Assembly: GCA_045661365.1 (NCBI GenBank)
Contig: JAZRFL010000197.1
Location: 1-9,402 of the forward strand
Source of the DNA: UMGS1484 sp045661365
GTDB lineage: Bacteria; Bacillota; Clostridia; Oscillospirales; Acutalibacteraceae
Direction: 5' to 3'
DNA length: 9,402 nt
A program made the translations under genes and the position numbers. This document shows positions 1 through 5,101 of the stretch, one piece after another. Numbering within the stretch: the stretch's first letter is position 1; every line of letters begins with the position of its first letter. The notes beneath the pieces were generated by a model. That model was not told where the DNA came from. It did no database searches and saw only the letters and a list, made by a program, of their open reading frames with translations.

Positions 1-51
1 CCCAATGCGGTATTTTGTTTGAACTGCGGCGCCAAGTTGTACAGAAAATAG
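1..51 (+). CDS. C-terminal end of a truncated zinc-ribbon protein, paralogue of the next gene
   Basis: Only the last 16 codons and the TAG stop are inside the window. They read PNAVFCLNCGAKLYRK, which matches the C-terminus of the protein at 135-1454 except for one Arg/Lys change; the 51 bases differ from 1404-1454 at four positions. The visible CxxC is the second half of a zinc ribbon. The gene is therefore very likely a tandem paralogue of its downstream neighbour, probably also carrying a signal peptide, repeats and a membrane span, but nothing upstream can be seen. The duplicated sequence continues past the stop into the intergenic region. Confidence 0.8.
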   Translation, partial: PNAVFCLNCGAKLYRK

Positions 52-60
52 ACCCGGCAA

Positions 61-90
61 GCACCCTGTCCCCCGCGATGGGGTGCTTTT
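61..90 (+). terminator. Possible terminator after the truncated paralogue
   Basis: GCACCC (61-66) can pair with GGGTGC (81-86), followed by TTTT. The loop is long and the T-run short, so termination may be weak or partial. The sister copy at 1465-1494 has lost the outer pairing. Confidence 0.45.
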
Positions 91-134
91 GAAATTATCT
101 ACCATATTTTTAGGGGAGAAAAAAGGGAAACACC

Positions 135-1454
135 ATGAAAAAACTGTTAGTTATGTTGTTGGTAATGGGAATCTTGTTGTCAATCGCTGTTCCTTTTTCT
201 GCGTCTGCTGAAACCGAAGGAGATTTCACCTATTCGGTGGAAAACGGCGAAGCTACCATTACCAATTATACCAGTAACGCTACCGAGTTGACCATTCCCG
301 GTACCTTAGGCGGGTATCCGGTCACCGCTATTGGGGAGCAAGCGTTTTATTTTTTCCATAGTCTGACCTCGGTGACTATTCCCGGCAGCGTCACCACCAT
401 TGGGCGTATGGCATTTTATGGTTGCGAAAAACTAACTTCGGTGACCATCCCAGACGGCGTCACCGCCATTTGGGAGAATGCATTTCGTCATTGCGATAGC
501 CTGACCTCGGTGACCATTCCCGACAGCGTCAACACCATAGGGTGGGGTGCATTTTCCAATTGCGATAGCCTGACGGCTATTTATGTGGACGGTCAGAATA
601 AAAACTGTTGCGACGTAGACGGTGTGCTATTCAATAAAACTCAAACAAGACTGTTCCAGTATCCAAACGGTAAAACAAGTGCTACCTATTCCATCCCCGA
701 CAGCGTCACCACCATTGAGTGGTATGCATTTGCCGGTTGCACTAACTTGACCTCGGTGATCATCCCTGATAGCGTTACCGACATTGGAGATTGGGCGTTT
801 GATGGGTGCGAAAACCTGGTCTCGGTGACCATCCCCAACAGCGTCACCACCATTGGGACTTATGCATTTTACGATTGCACGAATCTGACCTCGATAACCA
901 TCCCCGATAGCGTCACCACCATTGGTATGAGGGCCTTTGGGCTTTACTCGGACGGAACCGACTGGGAAGACAAGCCCATCGCCGGCTTTACGGTGCGGGG
1001 CACGGCAGGCTCTGTTGCCCAAACCTATGCTACCAACAACGGACTGTCCTTTCAAGAGGTAACCGTCGAGCAGGTGCAACAAGCCACCGTCGCCCAGCAA
1101 GATGATGGGGATGAATGGCCCATCATGCCCATGTGGGCTTGGCTGGCCGCCGGAGGCGGATTGTTGCTCATCATCTTGGTGGTGGTCATCTTGTTGGTGG
1201 TACGCAGCAAGAAACGAAAAAAAGCCGCCAAAGCCTCCGTCGATTCCTTGCCTATGGGAGCGACGGCACCTGTCACACCGCCTACACCTATCACCTCGCC
1301 CGCGCCTGTCACTCCTCCTGCAACACCCCCAACCGCTGTACCTCCCGCACCCGTTGTGCCGCAACAAGGTGTATTTTGCGGAAAATGCGGTGCCAAAAAC
1401 GAACCCAATGCGGTATTTTGTTTGAACTGCGGCGCGAAATTATACAAAAAATAG
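135..1454 (+). CDS. Leucine-rich repeat membrane protein (BspA type) with cytoplasmic zinc ribbon
   Basis: 439 residues, not assigned to a named gene. Residues 1-25 are a signal peptide ending SASA. Residues about 52-270 hold BspA-like (Treponema pallidum-type) leucine-rich repeats of 23 residues with the pattern TIPDSVTTIGxxAFxxCxxLTSV; a 37-residue non-repeat insert (150-186) divides them. A hydrophobic span lies at about 334-356, followed by RSKKRKK, a Pro/Thr-rich linker (375-411) and a C-terminal zinc ribbon with Cys415, Cys418, Cys429 and Cys432. The positive-inside rule puts the repeats outside the cell and the zinc ribbon in the cytoplasm. BspA-type repeats often bind proteins or mediate adhesion; the ligand here is unknown. 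The ATG at 135 is preceded by an A/G-rich AAAAGGGA site and begins the signal peptide directly. A paralogue lies immediately upstream and a small membrane protein downstream. Confidence 0.9.
   Translation: MKKLLVMLLVMGILLSIAVPFSASAETEGDFTYSVENGEATITNYTSNATELTIPGTLGGYPVTAIGEQAFYFFHSLTSVTIPGSVTTIGRMAFYGCEKLTSVTIPDGVTAIWENAFRHCDSLTSVTIPDSVNTIGWGAFSNCDSLTAIYVDGQNKNCCDVDGVLFNKTQTRLFQYPNGKTSATYSIPDSVTTIEWYAFAGCTNLTSVIIPDSVTDIGDWAFDGCENLVSVTIPNSVTTIGTYAFYDCTNLTSITIPDSVTTIGMRAFGLYSDGTDWEDKPIAGFTVRGTAGSVAQTYATNNGLSFQEVTVEQVQQATVAQQDDGDEWPIMPMWAWLAAGGGLLLIILVVVILLVVRSKKRKKAAKASVDSLPMGATAPVTPPTPITSPAPVTPPATPPTAVPPAPVVPQQGVFCGKCGAKNEPNAVFCLNCGAKLYKK
375..938 (+). repeat. Intragenic 69-bp leucine-rich-repeat units
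   Basis: Units of 69 bases begin at 375, 444, 513, 690, 759, 828 and 897 (the last is incomplete). The conserved part of each codes IPDSVTTIG and is more alike in DNA than the AF-xx-C part, so the array can expand or shrink by recombination. The gap from 582 to 689 codes a non-repeat insert that contains a Cys-Cys pair. Confidence 0.85.
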
Positions 1455-1526
1455 ACCCGGCAAGTGCCCTGTCCCCTCGCGATGGGGTGCTTTTGAAACG
1501 ATCTACCATATTTTTGGGGGAAGGAG
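1404..1526 (+). repeat. Second copy of the duplicated gene end and leader (first copy 1-120)
   Basis: The sequence from the zinc-ribbon end through the stop, the CCCGGCAAG motif, the possible terminator, and the ATCTACCATATTTTT leader is shared with bases 1-120, with few substitutions and a short length change near the ribosome binding site. Copy one leads into the LRR protein at 135; copy two leads into the unrelated 70-residue protein at 1534. Confidence 0.85.
1465..1494 (+). terminator. Weak terminator-like sequence after the LRR gene
   Basis: CCCC...GGGG stem around TCGCGA followed by TGCTTTT. It is the diverged copy of the sequence at 61-90; substitution of CA by TG at 1465-1466 removes the outer pairs. 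Readthrough into the 70-residue gene is plausible. Confidence 0.3.
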
Positions 1527-1533
1527 AACCATC

Positions 1534-1746
1534 ATGAAAAAGAGTACCGTAATGCTGATTGTGGGCATTTTGTTGATCGTGGCCGACTTTATTGCCGACG
1601 CCATTGTCAGCAACACCGTCTTGGATTTTAGCGGTGATTTGGAAGTGGCTCATTTTGTTGCCATTGGCGTAGCGGCAGCCGTTTTGCTTTTGGGAATCGG
1701 TCTGATCATTTACAGCCGCATTGTGGCGAAAAAAGAAAAGAAATAA
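1534..1746 (+). CDS. Small membrane protein with two transmembrane spans
   Basis: 70 residues, not recognised as a known family. Two hydrophobic segments (about 5-24 and 41-63) are separated by a short acidic loop (LDFSGDLE), and both ends are lysine-rich (MKKS at the start, KKEKK at the end). By the positive-inside rule both ends should be cytoplasmic, leaving a short external hairpin. The start is well supported by AAGGAG at 1521-1526, seven bases before the ATG. It lies 79 bases downstream of the LRR gene with only a weak terminator between, so cotranscription is possible. It ends in a strong terminator. A role alongside the LRR proteins is only inferred from position. Confidence 0.75.
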   Translation: MKKSTVMLIVGILLIVADFIADAIVSNTVLDFSGDLEVAHFVAIGVAAAVLLLGIGLIIYSRIVAKKEKK

Positions 1747-1751
1747 ATAAT

Positions 1752-1788
1752 GCTTCCCCTCAACGGTTTGCCGTTGGGGGGTGCGTTT
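1752..1788 (+). terminator. Rho-independent terminator after the small membrane protein
   Basis: Stem CCCCTCAACGG (1756-1766), loop TTTG, then CCGTTGGGGGG (1771-1781) with one G-T pair, followed by TGCGTTTT. It ends the LRR/small protein transcription unit. Confidence 0.85.
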
Positions 1789-1850
1789 TGAAAGGGAATC
1801 GGTAACCTTGGTTTCATAAACGAAGCCTAAAAAGAAAACACAACCTGTCC

Positions 1851-2043
1851 GGCTCCCTTGTGTAAAGGGAGCTGTCATTGAGCGTGGCTCAATGACTGAG
1901 GGATTGTTTGCTCGGCGTTTTTACAACCCCTCCGTCAAAACCTTTGGTTTTGCCACCTCCTCTTGCAGAGGCGGCAACCCCTTTGTCTGCTTCGCAGACA
2001 TTTCCCCTGATAGGGGAATTACCTTACACAGGGGAGGCTCCCT
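1851..2043. repeat. Hairpin repeat family A, copy R1 (with 61-bp extra segment)
   Basis: The unit starts GGCTCCCT and ends GGCTCCCT. In order it holds a hairpin CTCCCTT/AAGGGAG (loop GTGTA), a perfect hairpin CATTGAGC/GCTCAATG (loop GTG), facing arms CTGAGGGATTG and CAACCCCTCCG, a perfect hairpin CAAAACC/GGTTTTG, and a right-end TACACAGGGGAGG. Bases 1961-2021 are absent from the other copy at the aligned point (between 2559 and 2560). The non-coding, palindromic build suggests a non-autonomous mobile element (MITE-like) or a REP-like repeat. Confidence 0.75.
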
Positions 2044-2116
2044 AAAAGGTAACTTGAGTTTTAAATACCAAACCCCAAAACAAAACCCAACTTGTTCGGC
2101 TCCCTTGTGTAAAGGG
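2022..2116. repeat. 95-bp perfect direct repeat (second copy 2560-2654)
   Basis: Bases 2022-2116 recur without change at 2560-2654. The repeat covers the right end of one family A unit, the AT-rich linker GGTAACTTGAGTTTTAAATA onward, and the left end of the next unit. A diverged third copy of linker plus left end is at 1801-1866. Units are thus arranged head to tail with a conserved linker. Confidence 0.9.
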
Positions 2117-2202
2117 AGCTGTCATTGAGCATGGCTCAATGACTGAGGGATTGTCCACACTCCTGTTTATTTCCCCACGTAGGGGACGATGCCTCACATC
2201 GT

Positions 2203-2273
2203 CCCGCATGGCAACCCAAAGGATACGGATTGCCACGGAGGAGCGGACAAGACGCTCCTCCTCGCAATGACAG
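2203..2273. repeat. Repeat family C, copy C1 (second copy 2808-2879)
   Basis: The two copies share CCCGCATGGCA, TACGGATTGCCACGGAGGAG and GCTCCTCCTCGCAATGACAG with scattered changes, including a one-base length difference. Each forms the hairpin GGAGGAGC/GCTCCTCC, and the differing bases fall mostly in the loop. The end CTCGCAATGACAG is the reverse complement of the start TGTCATTGCGA found at 2361 and 2968. Just upstream GGGACGATG (2183-2191) pairs with CATCGTCCC (2197-2205). Confidence 0.8.
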
Positions 2274-2360
2274 AATGGGGAAATGGAATTGCAATAAAAT
2301 ATAGCGTGGTTTATTGCTGAAACAGCCCTACGGTATTACGCAACCATATTACCCAACTAA

Positions 2361-2400
2361 TGTCATTGCGAACCGCAAAGCGGTGTGGCAATCCGTACCT
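2361..2400. repeat. Repeat family C, inverted end (TGTCATTGCGA...GGCAATCCGT)
   Basis: TGTCATTGCGAACCGCAAAGCGGTGTGGCAATCCGTACC runs in the opposite orientation to C1 (its reverse complement resembles GGATACGGATTGCCAC...CGCAATGACA). Contains the small hairpin ACCGC/GCGGT. A TGTCATTGCGA end of this kind is seen dispersed in many bacterial genomes. Confidence 0.65.
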
Positions 2401-2635
2401 TTTCCCGCTATCAAACGAAAATACTACAACGTTGTTTGAGCAATCTCTCCCTCCGTCTTTTGCTTCGCAAACGGAACGTCATAGCCGTAGTTGACTGAGG
2501 GATTGTTCGCTCGCCGTTTTTCCAACCCCTCCGTCAAAACCTTTGGTTTTGCCACCTCCCCTTACACAGGGGAGGCTCCCTAAAAGGTAACTTGAGTTTT
2601 AAATACCAAACCCCAAAACAAAACCCAACTTGTTC

Positions 2636-2790
2636 GGCTCCCTTGTGTAAAGGGTAACGAGCCTGAGCGCTCGCAGTGCGAGAAACAGCGAAGGCGTAGT
2701 TGGTGCCGCGGTCGAAAAAAAGAAGGAATAGCACGGAGTGCCCGAGGGTTTTTTCGGGCACCGCAAACGGAATGTCGCAGCTGACTGAGG
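2636..2790. repeat. Family A left end fused to a different hairpin-rich segment (R4)
   Basis: The left end GGCTCCCTTGTGTAAAGGG (2636-2654) breaks off into unrelated sequence. That sequence has two clear palindromes, CTCGCA/TGCGAG and GTGCCCGA (2739-2746)/TCGGGCAC (2754-2761), and rejoins family A at CTGACTGAGGGA (2781-2792). CGCAAACGGAAnGTC is shared with 2467-2480. No right half is present, so this copy is truncated or recombined. Confidence 0.55.
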
Positions 2791-2807
2791 GAGAGATCCT
2801 TAGTTCT

Positions 2808-2879
2808 CCCGCATGGCACCACAAAGGAGTACGGATTGCCACGGAGGAGCAGACAAAATGCTCCTCCTCGCAATGACAG
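2808..2879. repeat. Repeat family C, copy C2
   Basis: Second copy of 2203-2273 in the same orientation, ending CTCGCAATGACAG. It directly follows the truncated family A segment, as C1 follows the left half of R2. Confidence 0.8.
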
Positions 2880-2967
2880 CAAGGTGGGTAGCGTAGTTAC
2901 ATAACACCGAAAATTCGTTTCAATCTTTCACCACTGGACGGTACCATGAACGAAATGACCCAATTTC

Positions 2968-3112
2968 TGTCATTGCGAGCCGTCAAAAAGGGGTCCCCGA
3001 AAAGCAACGCTTTTTGGGGAGAAGGAGGAACAGCGTAGTACGCAAGTTTTCCCCGCAGGGGGAAACGCTGTGGCGGAGCCTTGTTCCGACGTGGTGGCAA
3101 TCCGTCCTTCTT
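2968..3112. repeat. Repeat family C, inverted end with two long hairpins
   Basis: Starts TGTCATTGCGAGCCG and ends GTGGTGGCAATCCGTCC. The interior forms CCCCGAAAAGC (2995-3005)/GCTTTTTGGGG (3009-3019) and GTTTTCCCC (3046-3054)/GGGGGAAAC (3058-3066), the second closed further by CAGCG/CGCTG (3031-3035/3066-3070, overlapping by one base). Longer than the inverted copy at 2361. Confidence 0.6.
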
Positions 3113-3289
3113 TCCAAATACAACAATCCACCCGTCAGCCTACGACTATGCCACGTCATTCCATGTGTTGAAAACCGTTGTGCAATTTAGCTAAAACATT
3201 TAAACACCACCACCGCTTTTGCAAGGTGTTGGTATTTATTTAGTAAAACTACCTAAACAAATCCCCAAAAGTTTAGTCATTTAGCGATA

Positions 3290-3318
3290 TTGCATTTTTG
3301 CGGGGGATTTGGTATAGT
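3290..3318 (+). promoter_or_regulatory. Promoter of the ABC transporter ATPase gene
   Basis: TTGCAT (3290-3295) and TATAGT (3313-3318) with a 17-base spacer, in AT-rich sequence. The predicted leader to the ATG at 3372 is about 45 bases. Upstream, TTTAG recurs at 3186, 3239, 3272 and 3280, partly as the inverted pair TTTAG/CTAAA, which could be a regulator site. Confidence 0.65.
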
Positions 3319-3358
3319 ATAGAGGTAAAAAAAGTGCGATATTGTGCACAACAATCTT

Positions 3359-3364
3359 AGGAGG
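3359..3364 (+). promoter_or_regulatory. Strong ribosome binding site that fixes the ATPase start
   Basis: AGGAGG sits seven bases before the ATG at 3372. The in-frame ATG at 3342 would add ten residues that are not family-like and lacks a site, so 3372 is chosen. Confidence 0.9.
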
Positions 3365-3371
3365 AAAAACA

Positions 3372-4517
3372 ATGGCAAGTTTATCTCTCAGAAACATTGG
3401 TAAAAGATATCCCGGCGGTGTTACCGCTGTATCGGATTTCAACCTGGAAATCAAAGACAAAGAATTTATTATTTTGGTAGGTCCTTCCGGTTGCGGTAAA
3501 TCCACCACCCTGCGTATGATCGCCGGTTTGGAAGAAATTACCGACGGTGAGCTGTACATCGGTGACAAATTGGTCAACGACGTAGCTCCTAAGGATCGTG
3601 ACATCGCCATGGTGTTCCAAAACTACGCTTTGTATCCCCACATGACCGTATTCGGCAACATGGCTTTTGGTTTGAAATTGCGCAAAATGCCCAAGGAAGA
3701 AATCAAACGCCGCGTAGAAGAAGCCGGCCGCATTTTGGACATTGCTCACCTTTTGGATCGTAAGCCCAAGGCTTTGTCCGGTGGTCAACGTCAACGTGTT
3801 GCTTTGGGTCGTGCTATCGTTCGTGACCCCGCCGTTTTCCTTTTGGACGAACCGCTGTCCAACTTGGACGCCAAGCTCCGTGCACAAATGCGTACCGAGC
3901 TTTCTAAATTGCATCAAAAATTGGGTACCACCTTTATTTACGTAACCCATGACCAAACCGAAGCTATGACCATGGCCGACCGTATCGTGGTTATGAAAGA
4001 CGGTTATATTCAACAAGTTGACACGCCTCAACATTTGTACGATCTGCCTTGCAACTCTTTCGTTGCCGGCTTTATCGGATCTCCTCAAATGAACTTTGTT
4101 GACTCCATGCTGAAAAAGGCTGCCGACGGTACCTTCTACATTGAATTCGGTTCCGAAGACACCAAACGTTCCAAGGGCGTGAAATTCCAACTGAAATTGC
4201 CCGCCTCCAAAAACGCAAAAGACTGCTTGGAAGCTTACGTTGACAAAGAAATCATCATGGGTATTCGTCCCGAACACATTCATGATGAAGAAATGTACAT
4301 GACCACCATGACCGACGGTATTGTAAAAGCCAAGGTTGAAGTTACCGAATTGATGGGTGCCGAAACCTACCTGTACCTCAACTGCGAAGGTCACAACCTG
4401 ACCGCTCGTGTTGACCCCGCTTCTACCGCTCGTGCCGGTGACGAGATCGAAGTTACCATTGACGTAACCAAGATCCATTTGTTTGACAAAGAAACCGAAA
4501 AGACCATTACCAACTAA
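3372..4517 (+). CDS. msmX: Sugar ABC transporter ATP-binding protein, MsmX/UgpC/MalK family
   Basis: 381 residues, usual for this family. It hydrolyses ATP on the inner face of the membrane to drive carbohydrate uptake through a paired permease and binding protein. Visible motifs: Walker A GPSGCGKST (37-45), Q-loop Gln83, signature LSGGQ (135-139), Walker B VFLLDE (155-160), D-loop SNLD and switch His193. The C-terminal third (from about 235) is the TOBE regulatory region typical of MalK-type subunits. No permease or binding protein is beside it, and it has its own promoter and terminator, as for MsmX of Bacillus subtilis, which is shared between several sugar transporters. Codons are strongly biased (CGT for Arg, GGT for Gly), fitting high expression. 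UgpC, MsmK or MalK are alternative names; the substrate cannot be told from the ATPase. Confidence 0.95.
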   Translation: MASLSLRNIGKRYPGGVTAVSDFNLEIKDKEFIILVGPSGCGKSTTLRMIAGLEEITDGELYIGDKLVNDVAPKDRDIAMVFQNYALYPHMTVFGNMAFGLKLRKMPKEEIKRRVEEAGRILDIAHLLDRKPKALSGGQRQRVALGRAIVRDPAVFLLDEPLSNLDAKLRAQMRTELSKLHQKLGTTFIYVTHDQTEAMTMADRIVVMKDGYIQQVDTPQHLYDLPCNSFVAGFIGSPQMNFVDSMLKKAADGTFYIEFGSEDTKRSKGVKFQLKLPASKNAKDCLEAYVDKEIIMGIRPEHIHDEEMYMTTMTDGIVKAKVEVTELMGAETYLYLNCEGHNLTARVDPASTARAGDEIEVTIDVTKIHLFDKETEKTITN

Positions 4518-4532
4518 TTGTTTTCATGTGTC

Positions 4533-4576
4533 GGAAAGCCGAAACCGTGATTTTCTGCGGCTTCGGCTTCCTTTTT
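4533..4576 (+). terminator. Terminator after the ATPase gene
   Basis: AAGCCGAAACCG (4536-4547) pairs with CGGCTTCGGCTT (4558-4569) with one mismatch, then CTTTTT. It separates the ATPase from nrdR. Confidence 0.8.
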
Positions 4577-4604
4577 AAAATTGTAAAAAAGTGAGTGTTT
4601 TGAT

Positions 4605-5060
4605 ATGAAGTGTCCTTATTGCGGATTTGAAGAAAGCAAGGTAATTGACTCTCGCCCCACCGATGAAGGGGAACGTATTCGCCGCCGTCGGGAATGTTTG
4701 CAGTGCCAAAGACGGTTTACGACCTACGAAATCGTAGAAAGCTTGCCCATTATTGTGGTAAAAAAAGACCGCTCGCGGGAACAGTTTGATCGCAATAAGC
4801 TGATCAACAGTATGTTGCGTGCTTGCGAAAAGCGTACGGTTTCGTTGGACGCGGTGGAACAAGCGGTGGACAACATAGAAACCACCCTGCAAAACACCCT
4901 GGATCGTGAGGTTTCGTCTATGCAGATCGGGGAATTGGCAATGGAACAGTTGAAAAATCTGGATCAAGTTGCCTACGTGCGGTTTGCTTCGGTGTACCGC
5001 CAATTCCGTGATATCAACACCTTTATGGATGAACTGAACAAACTGCTTTCAGACAAATAA
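4605..5060 (+). CDS. nrdR: Transcriptional repressor NrdR
   Basis: 151 residues, full length. NrdR represses ribonucleotide reductase operons by binding NrdR boxes when its ATP cone is loaded with dATP plus ATP, so it ties dNTP synthesis to demand. The N-terminal zinc ribbon has Cys3, Cys6, Cys31 and Cys34, with the family string SRPTDEGERIRRRRECLQC. The ATP-cone domain spans about 46-136 and begins with IVVKKDRSREQFDRNKL. The ATG at 4605 opens MKCPYCG, the invariant family start. Its ribosome site is weak (GTGAG at 4591-4595), which suits a low-abundance regulator. No reductase gene or clear NrdR box is in the window, so its targets are elsewhere. It is separated from the ATPase by a terminator, and a promoter was not clearly identified. 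Confidence 0.97.
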   Translation: MKCPYCGFEESKVIDSRPTDEGERIRRRRECLQCQRRFTTYEIVESLPIIVVKKDRSREQFDRNKLINSMLRACEKRTVSLDAVEQAVDNIETTLQNTLDREVSSMQIGELAMEQLKNLDQVAYVRFASVYRQFRDINTFMDELNKLLSDK

Positions 5061-5064
5061 ACAC

Positions 5065-5101
5065 AAAAAAGTCGACCAAGATTGCCTTGGTCGACTTTTT
5101 T
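5065..5101. terminator. Perfect bidirectional terminator between nrdR and the convergent regulator gene
   Basis: AAAAAAGTCGACCAAG (5065-5080), loop ATTGC, CTTGGTCGACTTTTTT (5086-5101): sixteen perfect pairs, with A-runs and T-runs that serve either direction. The last base overlaps the TAA stop of the minus-strand gene (5101-5103). Confidence 0.92.

Larger units (their letters stand above)
2098..2583. repeat. Family A, copy R2, interrupted by other repeat sequence
   Basis: The left half (2098-2154) and right half (2507-2583) together make a unit of about 134 bases, matching R1 without its extra segment. They are separated by 352 bases, and the 15-base string TGACTGAGGGATTGT is present on both sides (2140-2154 and 2492-2506). 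The interruption carries family C sequence. Bases 2493-2559 match 1894-1960 with three differences. Confidence 0.7.
1789..3289. other. Gene-free region of about 1.5 kb made of nested palindromic repeats
   Basis: No open frame here has a ribosome site or protein-like composition; the frames that do exist run across repeat copies. The region from 1801 to about 3110 is a mosaic of two short repeat families, described in the following entries, with two unique gaps (2274-2360 and 2880-2967). From about 3120 to 3289 the sequence becomes AT-rich and forms the upstream region of the ABC ATPase gene. I see no RNA gene or CRISPR array. Confidence 0.8.

Noticed and set aside
627..1367. A 246-residue antisense frame opposite the LRR gene.
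   Set aside because: It mirrors the repeat units of the real gene, is Arg/Gly-rich and matches no family.
1851..2654. CRISPR array.
   Set aside because: Repeats are longer than CRISPR repeats, irregularly spaced, and the intervals are themselves repeated rather than unique spacers.
1892..3100. Open frames on both strands inside the repeat region (for example 1892-2128 plus, 2534-2882 minus, 2897-3100 minus).
   Set aside because: They run across repeat copies, encode repeat-derived low-quality protein (shared strings such as PFTQGSRTSW), and have no convincing ribosome sites.
3342..3371. Upstream in-frame ATG that would extend the ATPase by ten residues.
   Set aside because: The AGGAGG site at 3359-3364 would lie inside the coding region, and the protein family starts at MASLSL.
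3381..4478. A 365-residue antisense frame opposite the ABC ATPase gene.
   Set aside because: It is a by-product of the biased codon use of the real gene; composition is rich in His, Gly, Val and Phe with no domain, and it lacks a start signal.
4518..4604. NrdR box upstream of nrdR or the ATPase.
   Set aside because: No recognisable paired NrdR box sequence was seen.
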